Origin: Cryptomeria japonica
Taxonomy: Eukaryota; Streptophyta; Pinopsida; Cupressales; Cupressaceae
Reading direction: 5' to 3'
DNA: 64,000 bases
Assembly: GCF_030272615.1 (NCBI RefSeq)
Contig: NC_081415.1
Coordinates: forward strand, 624,279,740 to 624,343,739
The notes below the pieces were generated by a model that was not told where the DNA came from, searched no databases, and saw only the letters and a list, made by a program, of their open reading frames with translations. Of this stretch, positions 1 to 8,832 are shown one piece after another (position 1 is the first letter of the stretch; each line of letters opens with the position of its first letter). Position numbers and translations under genes: made by a program.

Positions 1-275
1 ACCAAATTACAGAATAGGGACACCTATGCAAGTCTTTGGGAAAATATGTAGGACTGTTGTTTTTTTATGTGTTTAAGATAAAAACATAAAAGGGGAAAAG
101 GTATTTGTTGTTTACGGTTTTTGTTTTGTTCTTTTTAAATTTTTTATTTTTTTAATTTTTAAGTTTTTAAATGAATGTGATGAAAAGTAAAAAAACTATA
201 CTAAACTGGAAAAGGAAATGAAATCAACAAACTAACCTATACTAGGAAAAGCAAACACACACAAATCCCCCTTCA
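1..275 (-). mobile_element. Family B LTR element, 5' leader
   Basis: This AT-rich stretch reads on the minus strand as the untranslated leader just inside the 5' LTR of a gypsy-like element whose body runs off the left edge. The primer site and LTR lie immediately to the right. Bases 1-232 recur at 63769-64000 with one mismatch (g/c at the base before 'tagg'). No coding potential is seen. Confidence 0.7.
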
Positions 276-290
276 CGTTGGGTTCACCAA
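276..290 (-). other. Primer-binding site of family B element
   Basis: On the minus strand the sequence TTGGTGAACCCAACGT follows the LTR end (…TTACA) after a few bases, which is where a reverse-transcription primer site sits. It begins TGG, as expected for pairing with a tRNA CCA end, but it is not the initiator-Met type used by the copia elements here. The donor tRNA is not identified. Element A has nearly the same site at 17423-17435. Confidence 0.65.
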
Positions 291-292
291 AA

Positions 293-1461
293 TGTAATGA
301 AGGGAATTTGATACCTCGGGAATGATGAGTCCTTGGAGAGTGAATGGTCCTTCCGATACCTTTGCGAACTAGTGCAAGGCTAGGCCAGGGGATAACACAA
401 TGTTCTAGACCTGTCGGTGAATCGAGAAAGACCTTTGTTGAACTCTGCAAGGCTCTGTGGCCAAGATGACAATGTGGGCCTGAGACTGTAGTGCAGTTAG
501 CAGACTATAGCGTGGTGCATTAGTGTTTAGGTTAGATAGAGTGTACAGAGCTCGACAAAGACATCCAGTTCGTATGGACAAAATGAAGAACTCAACGGAT
601 GCTAACTAAATAGACAGAATGCAACATACAAAATATTAACTATGAAAAAGAATAGCTAAATGGAAGAGGAAGTTAGGACCAAACTCAGCAAGATGCTCAC
701 TATGATGTTTCCTTCCGCAATATGACACTCAATCCTACAACGTAATCCGTACACACATGCAAGAGATAATATATTGGGGGTTGTGTTTTGGAGTCTACTT
801 AAGTCAGACCCCCATTTTGGTGTTTCCGCCTCCATGGACAACCCAAAAAGCCACGAGAAAGGAAGATGATGAAGAAGCTGATAAGGAAGAATGCAAAGAC
901 AAATACAAAGACAATGCTATGCTATTTGGTAATTGGAAAATAAATGAGATATTGGACATGCAAGATAAAGTTAGATTACTCCCCTAGTTCTTGGCAAGTG
1001 TTGGTATGCTTGGTAAACCTGGTAGCTCAACGATGTTGCAACAATGGTGGTGGTGTCTCCAAGAGGTTCAATTTCCAAGAGCAAGTCTCCATTCTGCTAA
1101 AAGATCCCCTGGAAATGTCCCATAGCCAAGGATATAGGGTAACGAATGAGTTTGAATGTTGGTGGCCGTGCAGGGAGGCATTATGATTCCTTCTTGGTGT
1201 AGGTCATAACATCCCAATGACCACCTACTGGCTGGTAGGTTGGTGGGATGGTAACGCATTGCGCAGGCATATCTGCATTGTGTCTGCATCTGCGAATCTG
1301 TCAGATCGATACAGTTGGTAACGTCTCCGAGGAAGCTAACATGGATTTCTTCAATGGACAAAAGGACAAGTTGGCAAACTTGTCCTCCAAGCAGCGTGGG
1401 GGAGGCATCACATTTCGTAATTTCCACTAAGGGTGATGAGGGTGATATTTTTGACTCTACA
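293..1461 (-). mobile_element. Family B LTR, copy 1 (1169 bp)
   Basis: On the minus strand this begins TGTAGAGTC and ends …CATTACA, next to the primer site. The part 541-1461 is homologous to 33268-33982 plus 37283-37480, by eye roughly 80-90% identical. The right edge is set by the second copy, where a polypurine tract directly abuts TGTAGAGCC. The flank at 1462-1466 is tctag; the partner target duplication is out of view. Small reading frames inside are taken as chance. Confidence 0.75.
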
Positions 1462-1835
1462 TCTAGATATTGCACATGTATCTTGTTTTTTATGTTATTT
1501 TATGTCAAATTCCAATGGTGTACCCTAGATCTAACTTTCAAATTACATCAATTCAATTGCATCCTCAACTCAATCAAGTGGAAACTGAATTCAATCTACA
1601 TTCATCACTCTTCTTAATATAATTGAGGCTGAATCTATTGAGTTCAACCTCCTTTTAATGTAATGTGTGTGAAATGCGTCTAATTCCTAGTTTACATAGC
1701 TAAAATTATGAAGTCCTATTTTTACCATTGCAAGAAGGATAAGAATTATACTTTTAAAAAATAAAAATTGGTTGATTCTAATTTCTCACCTTACACTAAT
1801 GTAATGATTTTTCTAATATGATTCTATATATCTAG

Positions 1836-1976
1836 GTACAATCCAACAAGACTCCACTTGAAGTAGCACATATCCAATTTCTTTTGGATTATGGATCCAC
1901 TACTCCATGCAATATTGCTAGAGTCTCTCTAACTCCTACCAATTGTGAAGATCATTGTCCACTTTGTGTGCATTGA
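1836..1976 (+). pseudogene. Short coding-like exon remnant, unrecognised
   Basis: An open frame of 46 codons starts after an acceptor-like 'atctag' and ends at TGA. The peptide (TPLEVAHIQFLLDYGS…NCEDHCPLCVH) has the mixed composition of real protein rather than AT-rich noise, with several Cys and His residues near its end. I recognise no family. It could be an exon of a decayed gene or a lucky open frame. Confidence 0.25.
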
Positions 1977-2197
1977 TGGGAACATAGCCAAATTTCCTAA
2001 AGTTAATAGGATGCACATTCTATTGTTGTCCAACCTTCTATGAGAAGAGCTAAGGACTAGTTGCACCTTGCCCACAACCACCTAACTTCTTACTAGACAC
2101 TTAGTAATGGGTTTAGTAGTTGGCCTAACACTTACAAATTTCGTCACCTCACTCTTGTTATATTGCCTATCTATAACACTCAGCTTCTTGATAAAAG

Positions 2198-2620
2198 AAA
2201 GATAAAGATGGTAATGATTGTTGGGAACCTTGTATTGACACCAAATGATTGAAACCTACCTCCCCTTTTCACAAGTCTCTTTTCCCTTTACATAACCACC
2301 TAGATGTGCTTATTTGTTCTACAGTTTCTCCCATCATTTTTGTGAATTTAAAATATTATTCTATAAATAATTATAAACTTATTCATAAAAGAAAAGTCCC
2401 TAAATCCAAAAGAGCCTAAGACTCTATTTGTAGAATCACTAATGCATTCATGAACATCAATCAAGCCCTTACTAGGAATCAAAATCAGAAATTTGTTAAT
2501 TCAAATTATTTTCTTAAACCTCAAAGTGGATATACATGTCTCTGTTTAGCTTTAATCAACACTCGCTATAACTTGGAGGGTGGGTGGAACTTTAAGAGGT
2601 TTCCGTGTGCTACACATTAA
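2198..2620 (+). pseudogene. Decayed coding-like stretch, unrecognised
   Basis: One frame stays open over about 140 codons except for TGA at 2246-2248 and TAA at 2417-2419, then ends at TAA 2618-2620. That is fewer stops than AT-rich DNA usually gives. The last segment (…NSNYFLKPQSGYTCLC…) has balanced composition. An overlapping frame upstream (about 2118-2248) also looks coding-like, which would fit a frameshift near 2195. No domain is recognised and chance remains possible. Confidence 0.22.
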
Positions 2621-3290
2621 AAGAACTATGCTCACATGCTATGTCGAAAATGACATCATGGTGGGCCTTTAATGCTTTTTTAACTCTTCTGATTAATAGT
2701 GGGTGAAATGTCCAGAAGTTGTTGGAAATACATCTTCAAATAGTTCTGTCATTGTAGCATAGCAAAAGTGTCAATAGATCAATGTTCATAACACAATTTT
2801 AATAAACCTCGGTTTTATTTCTTTTGTAAAAGACATCGATGTCTGGATTCTACTTTTATCAGTGATGGTGGAACGCTGCAGAAAGCTACAATTTTTCAAA
2901 AGAAAAAGGGGAGCACCTTCATTCAGTTAAAATAAACACTTATAATTCTAAGTATTCATTACTGCTGGCTTAATGGATAATTTAAAATGTGGTTAATTAT
3001 CTCTGAAACATTTGTTCATTTGTTCATTTCATTCAAACTGCGATGTATTAAACTCGCAATATTACGTGTAGCGGGAATCTAATTCAAGATTATCAGGTGT
3101 GTTTGAATGAAAATTGTGATCAAGAGTGGTAAATCGAAAGAATATCTAATTAGTCGTACAGGGAATGCAAGAAAAAATGAAGAAGAATAATATTTTAAAC
3201 TGACATGGAGGGCGTCGAAGATATGGTAATCATGTAATTACAAAAGAAAATGGAAGACTAACTCCGAGTGAAGCATTTAACAGAGGAAAA

Positions 3291-3406
3291 GCATTCACAA
3301 AGTGAACAAAGTGGAAAAGAAAAAGGAAGAATAGGACATACAAAATATGCATTCACAAAGTAAACAAAGTGGAAAAGAAAAGGAAAGAATGGGACATACA
3401 AAATAT
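3291..3406. repeat. 58-bp tandem duplication
   Basis: Two head-to-tail copies of a purine-rich unit start with gcattcacaaagt at 3291 and at 3349. They differ at only a few positions. Each copy ends gacatacaaaatat. Confidence 0.85.
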
Positions 3407-3509
3407 AATCTAGACTCCGTAATAAAGTGTGAACATCATCATTATAATGATAAATGGATTATATTTATATTGGAATTAAAAAATAAGAATAATAGAAAAA
3501 AGATTTTCA

Positions 3510-3700
3510 AGCTTTAATTATGTATTTATTCATCAAATTTAATTATATATTTATAAGCACATAAAAAATTAAACAATTTTTCGTAATTATACTAGCTGTA
3601 TTTACATTTAACTAAGATTTTAGACAACAAACTGATATCTAAAAGACACATCTTCAACTCATTTTAACTCATGCACAAGAGAGCGTGGTTATTTTATGAC
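3510..3700. repeat. Dispersed ~200-bp repeat, copy 1
   Basis: AT-rich unit running from 'tatttattcatcaaa' to 'agagcgtggttattttatgac'. Diverged relatives lie at about 4345-4545 and 6630-6835 in the same orientation. The two later copies are part of a longer duplicated unit that includes exon remnants; this one is the short form. Confidence 0.65.
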
Positions 3701-3999
3701 TTAGTACCGGCCTTTAATAAATAATAGAATTTAGATGTACTCTTAATATATCAATAAATAGTACAAATTAACTAACATAAAACATAAACAATACATTATG
3801 TATAAGGTATTATATGAAAATAGTTATTGGATCAATAAGACTGCTTCAAGTTGCTACCAATTATAGGTATTGTCACCTAGCCATAATTCAAGTTCCAAAA
3901 ATAATTGGACACCAGTTGCACATGAAGATGTCTCATCTCCCTTGCAAAGGTATAACATTGAACTTATATATATTTGGATCCCCTTCTAAGCTATTGGAC

Positions 4000-4560
4000 A
4001 CAAAGCCTCACATGTATGTCTCGTAACTCTAATGAGGTGTAGTTTCTTCAAATAGTTGGTCTCTTTCAAATAAGGAAAATTCCTCATCTTCAATGGATTC
4101 ACCATCACTATCAATACCTAGTCCTTCTTCTGTAGACTCCTTCACATTTTTTTCTCTTCTTATTATAGCACTAAGGGTCTCCTAAAGCACATGATCCATT
4201 GCCTAATGGAATCCTAATTTTTGTCAGCATAAGTGAAAGACTCACAAGATAGACTTCAATAGTTGATAGCACAAAGCCCACTATACAAAATTTAAAAAAC
4301 AAAAATAGCAGAAGAAATCTTGATTGTTTGAAGAGTCACTAGGGATCTATTCATCGAAACAAGTTATATATTTATAAGTACATAATAACTCAACAAATTT
4401 TCATAATTATGCTAGTTGTTTTTATAACTAATTGAGTTTTTCAACAAAAACCTAAATACTAATGACAGTGAATCCGAACCTAAAAGAAAATCCTTCAACT
4501 CATTTCTAACACTTGCATATAGAGTGTGGTTATGTTACAAATTATTCTAATATTTAAAGA
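4000..4560. repeat. Duplicated ~0.6 kb unit, copy 1
   Basis: From 'atgtatgtctcgtaac' to 'tgttacaaattattctaa' this matches 6130-6840 in the same order and orientation, with indels. It contains a minus-strand exon remnant at 4029-4202 and the ~200-bp AT-rich repeat at its right end. Confidence 0.65.
4029..4202 (-). pseudogene. Exon remnant with acidic C-terminus, copy 1
   Basis: On the minus strand an acceptor-like 'cattag' at about 4203-4208 is followed by a frame that ends at TAG 4029-4031. It carries one in-frame TAG at 4182-4184. The peptide includes ETLSAIIRRE and an acidic end, DSDGESIEDEEFSLFERDQ. The second copy at 6233-6400 keeps the same frame and core (DESIED..F.LFER.Q), so the two derive from one coding exon. 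The gene family is not recognised. Confidence 0.45.
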
Positions 4561-6129
4561 GAGTACTTTACCTTTTCTCTTTCATTTGATTTGATAAAAC
4601 AATATACTTTTCTACTTGAAATCAAAAAATTCTAAAATTTGATACTTTCTATATTAGCAATTGAAAACCACAAACCATCTAATACTTTAAAAAAATATTA
4701 AATTTTTCAATATTTCTAATATTTTAAGTACTTCTTCTTCGTAGACAACGTAGATGCTATTTCTTTTAAATTTCATAGTCGACTCTTTCTGTGCATCCTA
4801 TTCTTATTATATTTATTAGACTTTTTCATATTTATAGTATCATTCGCCACTATTCATGGGAATTGAAACTTCTTTCAACATATTTGCTATTAAATTTGAT
4901 TGCTTTATGTATGATAGAATCTGGTTCAAAGACAAACGAAAAGAAAAAGAAATCTAACTTGTTCTTGCTAACCATAAAGATCTGATTAATTATATCTTTT
5001 TTTTTTAGCATCTTAAAAGGAATTATTTGTGCAGAGATGTCTTTGGGAAGCATAAAAGCATGGCCTATACTATATTTATATAGATTGATGAATTTAATGT
5101 CATACACAGAAATATCAATCATTGATTATTCTGATCTTTGCAGGATTTCGGAAGTCTCAATATCTTTTCTTCAATCAATTCCTTGCCATTAACAATATAA
5201 TTTTCACGTCACCACTTTAGTATACAATATATTTGTGTAGTCGACAAAAGAGGTAGGGACAACAACTTCAATCATACACTTTGGTTAAAGTATTATAAAT
5301 TTTTAAATTCTAATTTTTAAAATTTGGAAGAGACGATACTCATGGTATCAGAAATTTTTCATGGTCTATAAATATTTTAATAGAAAAACATATTATATTA
5401 GTATGTAGTGTGCTTTTATTGATATTTTGTAGATCGAATTTTAAAAATTGATTTTTTTTTAATTTTCTTTCTAAATAATTTTATGTTTCTTATTTTCACT
5501 TTCAAATCTTCAAACAAATCTTCTTTATAAGTTTCAGTATATTTATTTTGCTATCAACAATAACTTTTTATTTGTAATATATGAAAAAAGGTATTACTAG
5601 AAGTTCATTGATTTATTTCTTTGGGAGAACTTTTTGAGCCTTCTACATAGTCCTTTACATAGTCCTTTGAGCATTTACTTGCCATCCACCTATAGATTCA
5701 ACAACATAGAAGCTATCTTTTATAATGAAGTATACTTTTCATATGGTCCTCATTCAATGAGCATGAGAGGTCAAGGAAAAGTCTATTATAACAGCAAATC
5801 AAGAGTAAGGGTTGGGTTTCTAACCCTTCAATAAAATTAAAACTATGTCCTAAAATTTTAATTTTATGAAATGCATACCCATTTCAAAAAATGTACCTAT
5901 TGTAAAGAGGAACACGAACATAATGTAAATTGAAATAGGTGCCTATTTCATTTTAAAATATATACCCATTTTTAGAAATCAAAATGGGCACCCATTTGAA
6001 AAATTAGAATGAGTAACCACTTCATATGGATATAGATTTAGGTTCAAGAGCTAGATGTTAAATGGGTAGCCATTTTTTATAACATGCACACTCATTCATG
6101 TTGATATTTTTCTAAAACTTGACATTAAT
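4561..6129. other. AT-rich DNA, no gene seen
   Basis: No supported gene. A 90-codon minus-strand frame at 4850-5122 has plausible composition in its first half but ends in a homopolymer-driven Lys/Phe run, so I give it no call. From about 5865 to 6075 there is a loose cluster of short inverted motifs of the form AAATGGG-2-CCCATTT (clearest at 5933-5948, 5982-5997 and 6060-6075). Confidence 0.5.
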
Positions 6130-6840
6130 CCTTATATGTATGTATCATAACCCCGATGAACTATAGTTTCTTTTGTGCATAAACAACTCAAATTTTTGAA
6201 CATCTAACTATCTTGTATCGTACACCTCTCTATTATTTAAAGTGTTGGCCTCTTTCAAATAGGACAAATGCCCCATCTTCAATGGATTCATCATTACTAT
6301 CAACATCTGGTGGTTTTTCTATAGGGGTCATCTCCTTGATAATTTATTCACTTCTTATTCCTACAACACAAAGGGTCTCCTCAAGAAGATGATCCACTAC
6401 CTAAGGGATTTTTTTTTTGTGAGCATAAGTCAAAGAATCACCAAATAGACTTTACTAGAGGATAACATGATGACACTAATACCAGATTAAAAAAAAAAAA
6501 CAGTACAAAAATGATTGTTTTTTATTACGGTAAAAACAAGTTTTGAAGGAACCCAAAATCCTTTAGAAATGGTCAACGCCAACATAAGAATACAAAAATG
6601 ATTGTTACAAGATTCTTTTTATATTTATTCATCAAACATAGTTACATATTTATACATACATAATAACTGAACAACTGTCTATAATTATGGTAGTTGTGTT
6701 AATATTTAAATAATTTTTTTTTAACAAAAACTAAATACTAGTAACAAAAAATTCAAATCTAAAATAAACATCTTTAGTTCATTTTTGACACATGCACAAT
6801 AGAGTATAGTTCTGTTATGACTCATTCTAACAATTGGCCC
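6130..6840. repeat. Duplicated ~0.6 kb unit, copy 2
   Basis: Longer, diverged copy of 4000-4560. It shares the flanking 'atgtatgta/tctcgtaac'-type start, the minus-strand exon remnant (6233-6400) and the AT-rich ~200-bp repeat at 6630-6835. A stretch of about 100 bp near its start has no match in copy 1. Confidence 0.6.
6233..6400 (-). pseudogene. Exon remnant with acidic C-terminus, copy 2
   Basis: The minus-strand frame starts after an acceptor-like 'cccttag' and ends at TAA 6233-6235, with one internal TAA at 6344-6346. The peptide (DHLLEETL… and DSNDESIEDGAFVLFERGQ) aligns codon for codon with copy 1 at 4029-4202. The internal stop lies at a different position from copy 1's, so the two decayed independently after duplication. 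Function unknown. Confidence 0.45.
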
Positions 6841-7340
6841 TTTTTTCTCATGAGTAATATATTATTGATAATTTTTCATTATTATTTTTTTTGGTATAAT
6901 CCTCATCATCTCCACTTTATTTAGAATAATATATTCTGAATGTTATGTTTTTGATTAAGATAAACGGGTTTTATAGGGACCCAAAACCCAAATCCAACAA
7001 AACGAAAGCTAGTAGCATACCAGAGTCTAAACAACTGCCAAACAACTATAGAAATAGTGAATACACCGAAACAAAATTAGACCAAAAAAGAAAATACCAA
7101 AAATAAAAAAACTAAGAGCTTCGATGAGCTCAATATTCTTGTGAATCATTTCATTGTTGATATCTTCAATCTCTTCCATAATGAACCTCGAGCTACCTCT
7201 TTCCTATTTTTTGCTTATAGTCCTAGTAGAGGGACCTGTAGAGTTCTACGGTATGTGCAAGATCAAGGGGGGCCAAAAAGTGGCAATAGAGAAAAAAATG
7301 TGCTTTCAACCTTTCCAAACACACCAAAATCCGCTTTGAC
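6841..7340. other. AT-rich DNA, no gene seen
   Basis: Overlapping plus-strand frames at 7141-7443 show no conserved feature, and one of them reads straight through a palindrome. I see no LTR edge or RNA gene here. Confidence 0.5.
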
Positions 7341-7700
7341 TTTTTGTTTGGGTCGGGTGAAATTTGAATTTGGTTTGGTAATACCAAACCAAATTGGATA
7401 TCCGATAATATCGGATATCCAATTTTTGATGTCACTAGTGTGATATCATACTTTTCAAATTGGATATCCGATTTTATCAACATAAAAAATATAGTTTAGT
7501 AAAATGTCCATAACTTTTGCGTTTCTTATCAAAATTTTGATTTTTTATAGGCGTGGGAAAGGTAATTCATAGACCTATCAAATGGATGAGGTAGTTTGAT
7601 GATTTTATAGACAAAAAATTAATTATAATCATTTAAAGTTAGTCCTTCAATTTTAAAACTTTAAATACTCACAAATTTTGCATACAAAGTCTCATGTTTT
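7340..7700 (+). repeat. Left inverted arm of minisatellite composite
   Basis: This arm is repeated in inverse orientation at about 15040-15440. The clearest match pairs 7495-7567 with 15161-15233 (shared runs such as cataacttttgcgtt and aattttgattttt, then aaaggtaatt). Weaker similarity continues inward to about 7680, pairing with about 15060. The arm also carries the near-perfect palindrome at 7391-7425. Whether these are true transposon termini is not settled: I found no target duplication. Confidence 0.65.
7391..7425. repeat. 35-bp near-perfect palindrome
   Basis: AAATTGGATATCCGATA at 7391-7407 is followed by a single A and then its exact reverse complement at 7409-7425. The core GGATATCCGAT recurs at about 7461-7471 and in the right arm region (15257-15395). 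Confidence 0.9.
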
Positions 7701-8820
7701 TTCCTATCACCTCCTTTATCTATCACTTGTCTATCTATACTTATATAATATATTTGATATATCTCTTTTTTCTCTACTTATGTCACTTGTTTTCTCATTC
7801 CATGTAGATAAATAAATTCCCAAGTTACATGCATCTCTGCATATATCTCCATCTTTCTATTCATATCTCTTCCTCTCCCACTCCATCATTGTCACTCCTT
7901 ATTTCTATATTTCTCTCTAATAATCTATCTTCTCTCTATTTATCTCCCTCCTTTACCTTATCCTACCTATACTTATATATTACTTGTCTCTATCACCTCC
8001 TTTCTCTCCCTATCTTGTCCCCTCTCTCTCTATATCCCTATAGATCTATCTTCATGTATATTTATATTTCATTATCTCTAAATCTCACTTATTCACTCCA
8101 TCTCTCCCTCCATTTATCTTACTCTCTCTATCATGTTCTATCCATATCTATCTCTATCTCCATCTTCACATCTCCATCTCTTTCCCTATCAATATCTCTT
8201 TTATATGTTCCACTATCTTTATAAATATTCCTCTATACATGATTAATCTACTTCTCTGTCTCTTCCTTTATCGCCCTCTTGAAGTATCTTTCCCTTTCTC
8301 TACTTTTATCTCTTTATTTACTCAATCTTTATATATCTTTTTCTCTCTCCCCACATCCTTCTCTATAGTGCCTTTATATATCTCTATATCTTCCTCTTTT
8401 TCTCTCTCCCTCTCTATCTATCCCTATCTATAATCTCTATCTCTCTTTCTCACTCTCTTGCACTATCTATATATCTCTATTTATCAATATTTCTCTTCCT
8501 TTATATCTCTCTATCTCTTCCTTTTTTTATCTCTCTCTTTACCCCTCTCTGTCCATTTTTCTCCATCTCTTCATATATTTATCTTTGTCTTTACCTCTCT
8601 CTTTCTCTATATCTATTCACCTCCCTCTCCCTTTATCTTCATCTTTTATCTCTATCTTCCTCTCTCCTTTTCAATATCTAGATATGTCTACCTCTTTCTA
8701 TCCATCCTTGTCCTTTAGTTTTTCTCCCTCTCACTTCATACTCCTTAATATCTATATCTCTATTTATGTCCTTGTCCTTTAGTTCTTCATCTCTCTTCAC
8801 CTTTATATCTCTCCTTATTT
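7701..8820 (+). repeat. Pyrimidine-rich (CTCTAT-like) tract
   Basis: About 1.1 kb in which the plus strand is dominated by C and T in ctctctat/tctctccc-type runs. Long plus-strand frames here (for example 7829-8224 and 8458-8718) encode only Ser/Leu/Tyr/Phe/Ile-rich repeats and are treated as artefacts of composition. The tract fills the gap between the left arm and the minisatellite. Confidence 0.85.
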
Positions 8821-8832
8821 GAAAATTAGTAT

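Larger units (their letters stand above)
1462..3290. other. AT-rich DNA with weak coding-like remnants
   Basis: No intact gene is visible. Two plus-strand stretches (1836-1976 and 2198-2620, listed separately) look more coding-like than their surroundings. The remainder, including 2621-3290, is AT-rich with no domain, RNA gene or LTR edge that I can recognise. Confidence 0.6.

Noticed and set aside
4850-5122. 90-codon minus frame as a gene
   Set aside because: The C-terminal third is a homopolymer-derived Lys/Phe run. There is no homologue in the duplicated units and no domain.
7829-8782. Several plus-strand frames rich in Ser, Leu, Tyr and Ile
   Set aside because: They are a by-product of the CTCTAT-type tract. 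Several frames are open at once, which points to composition.
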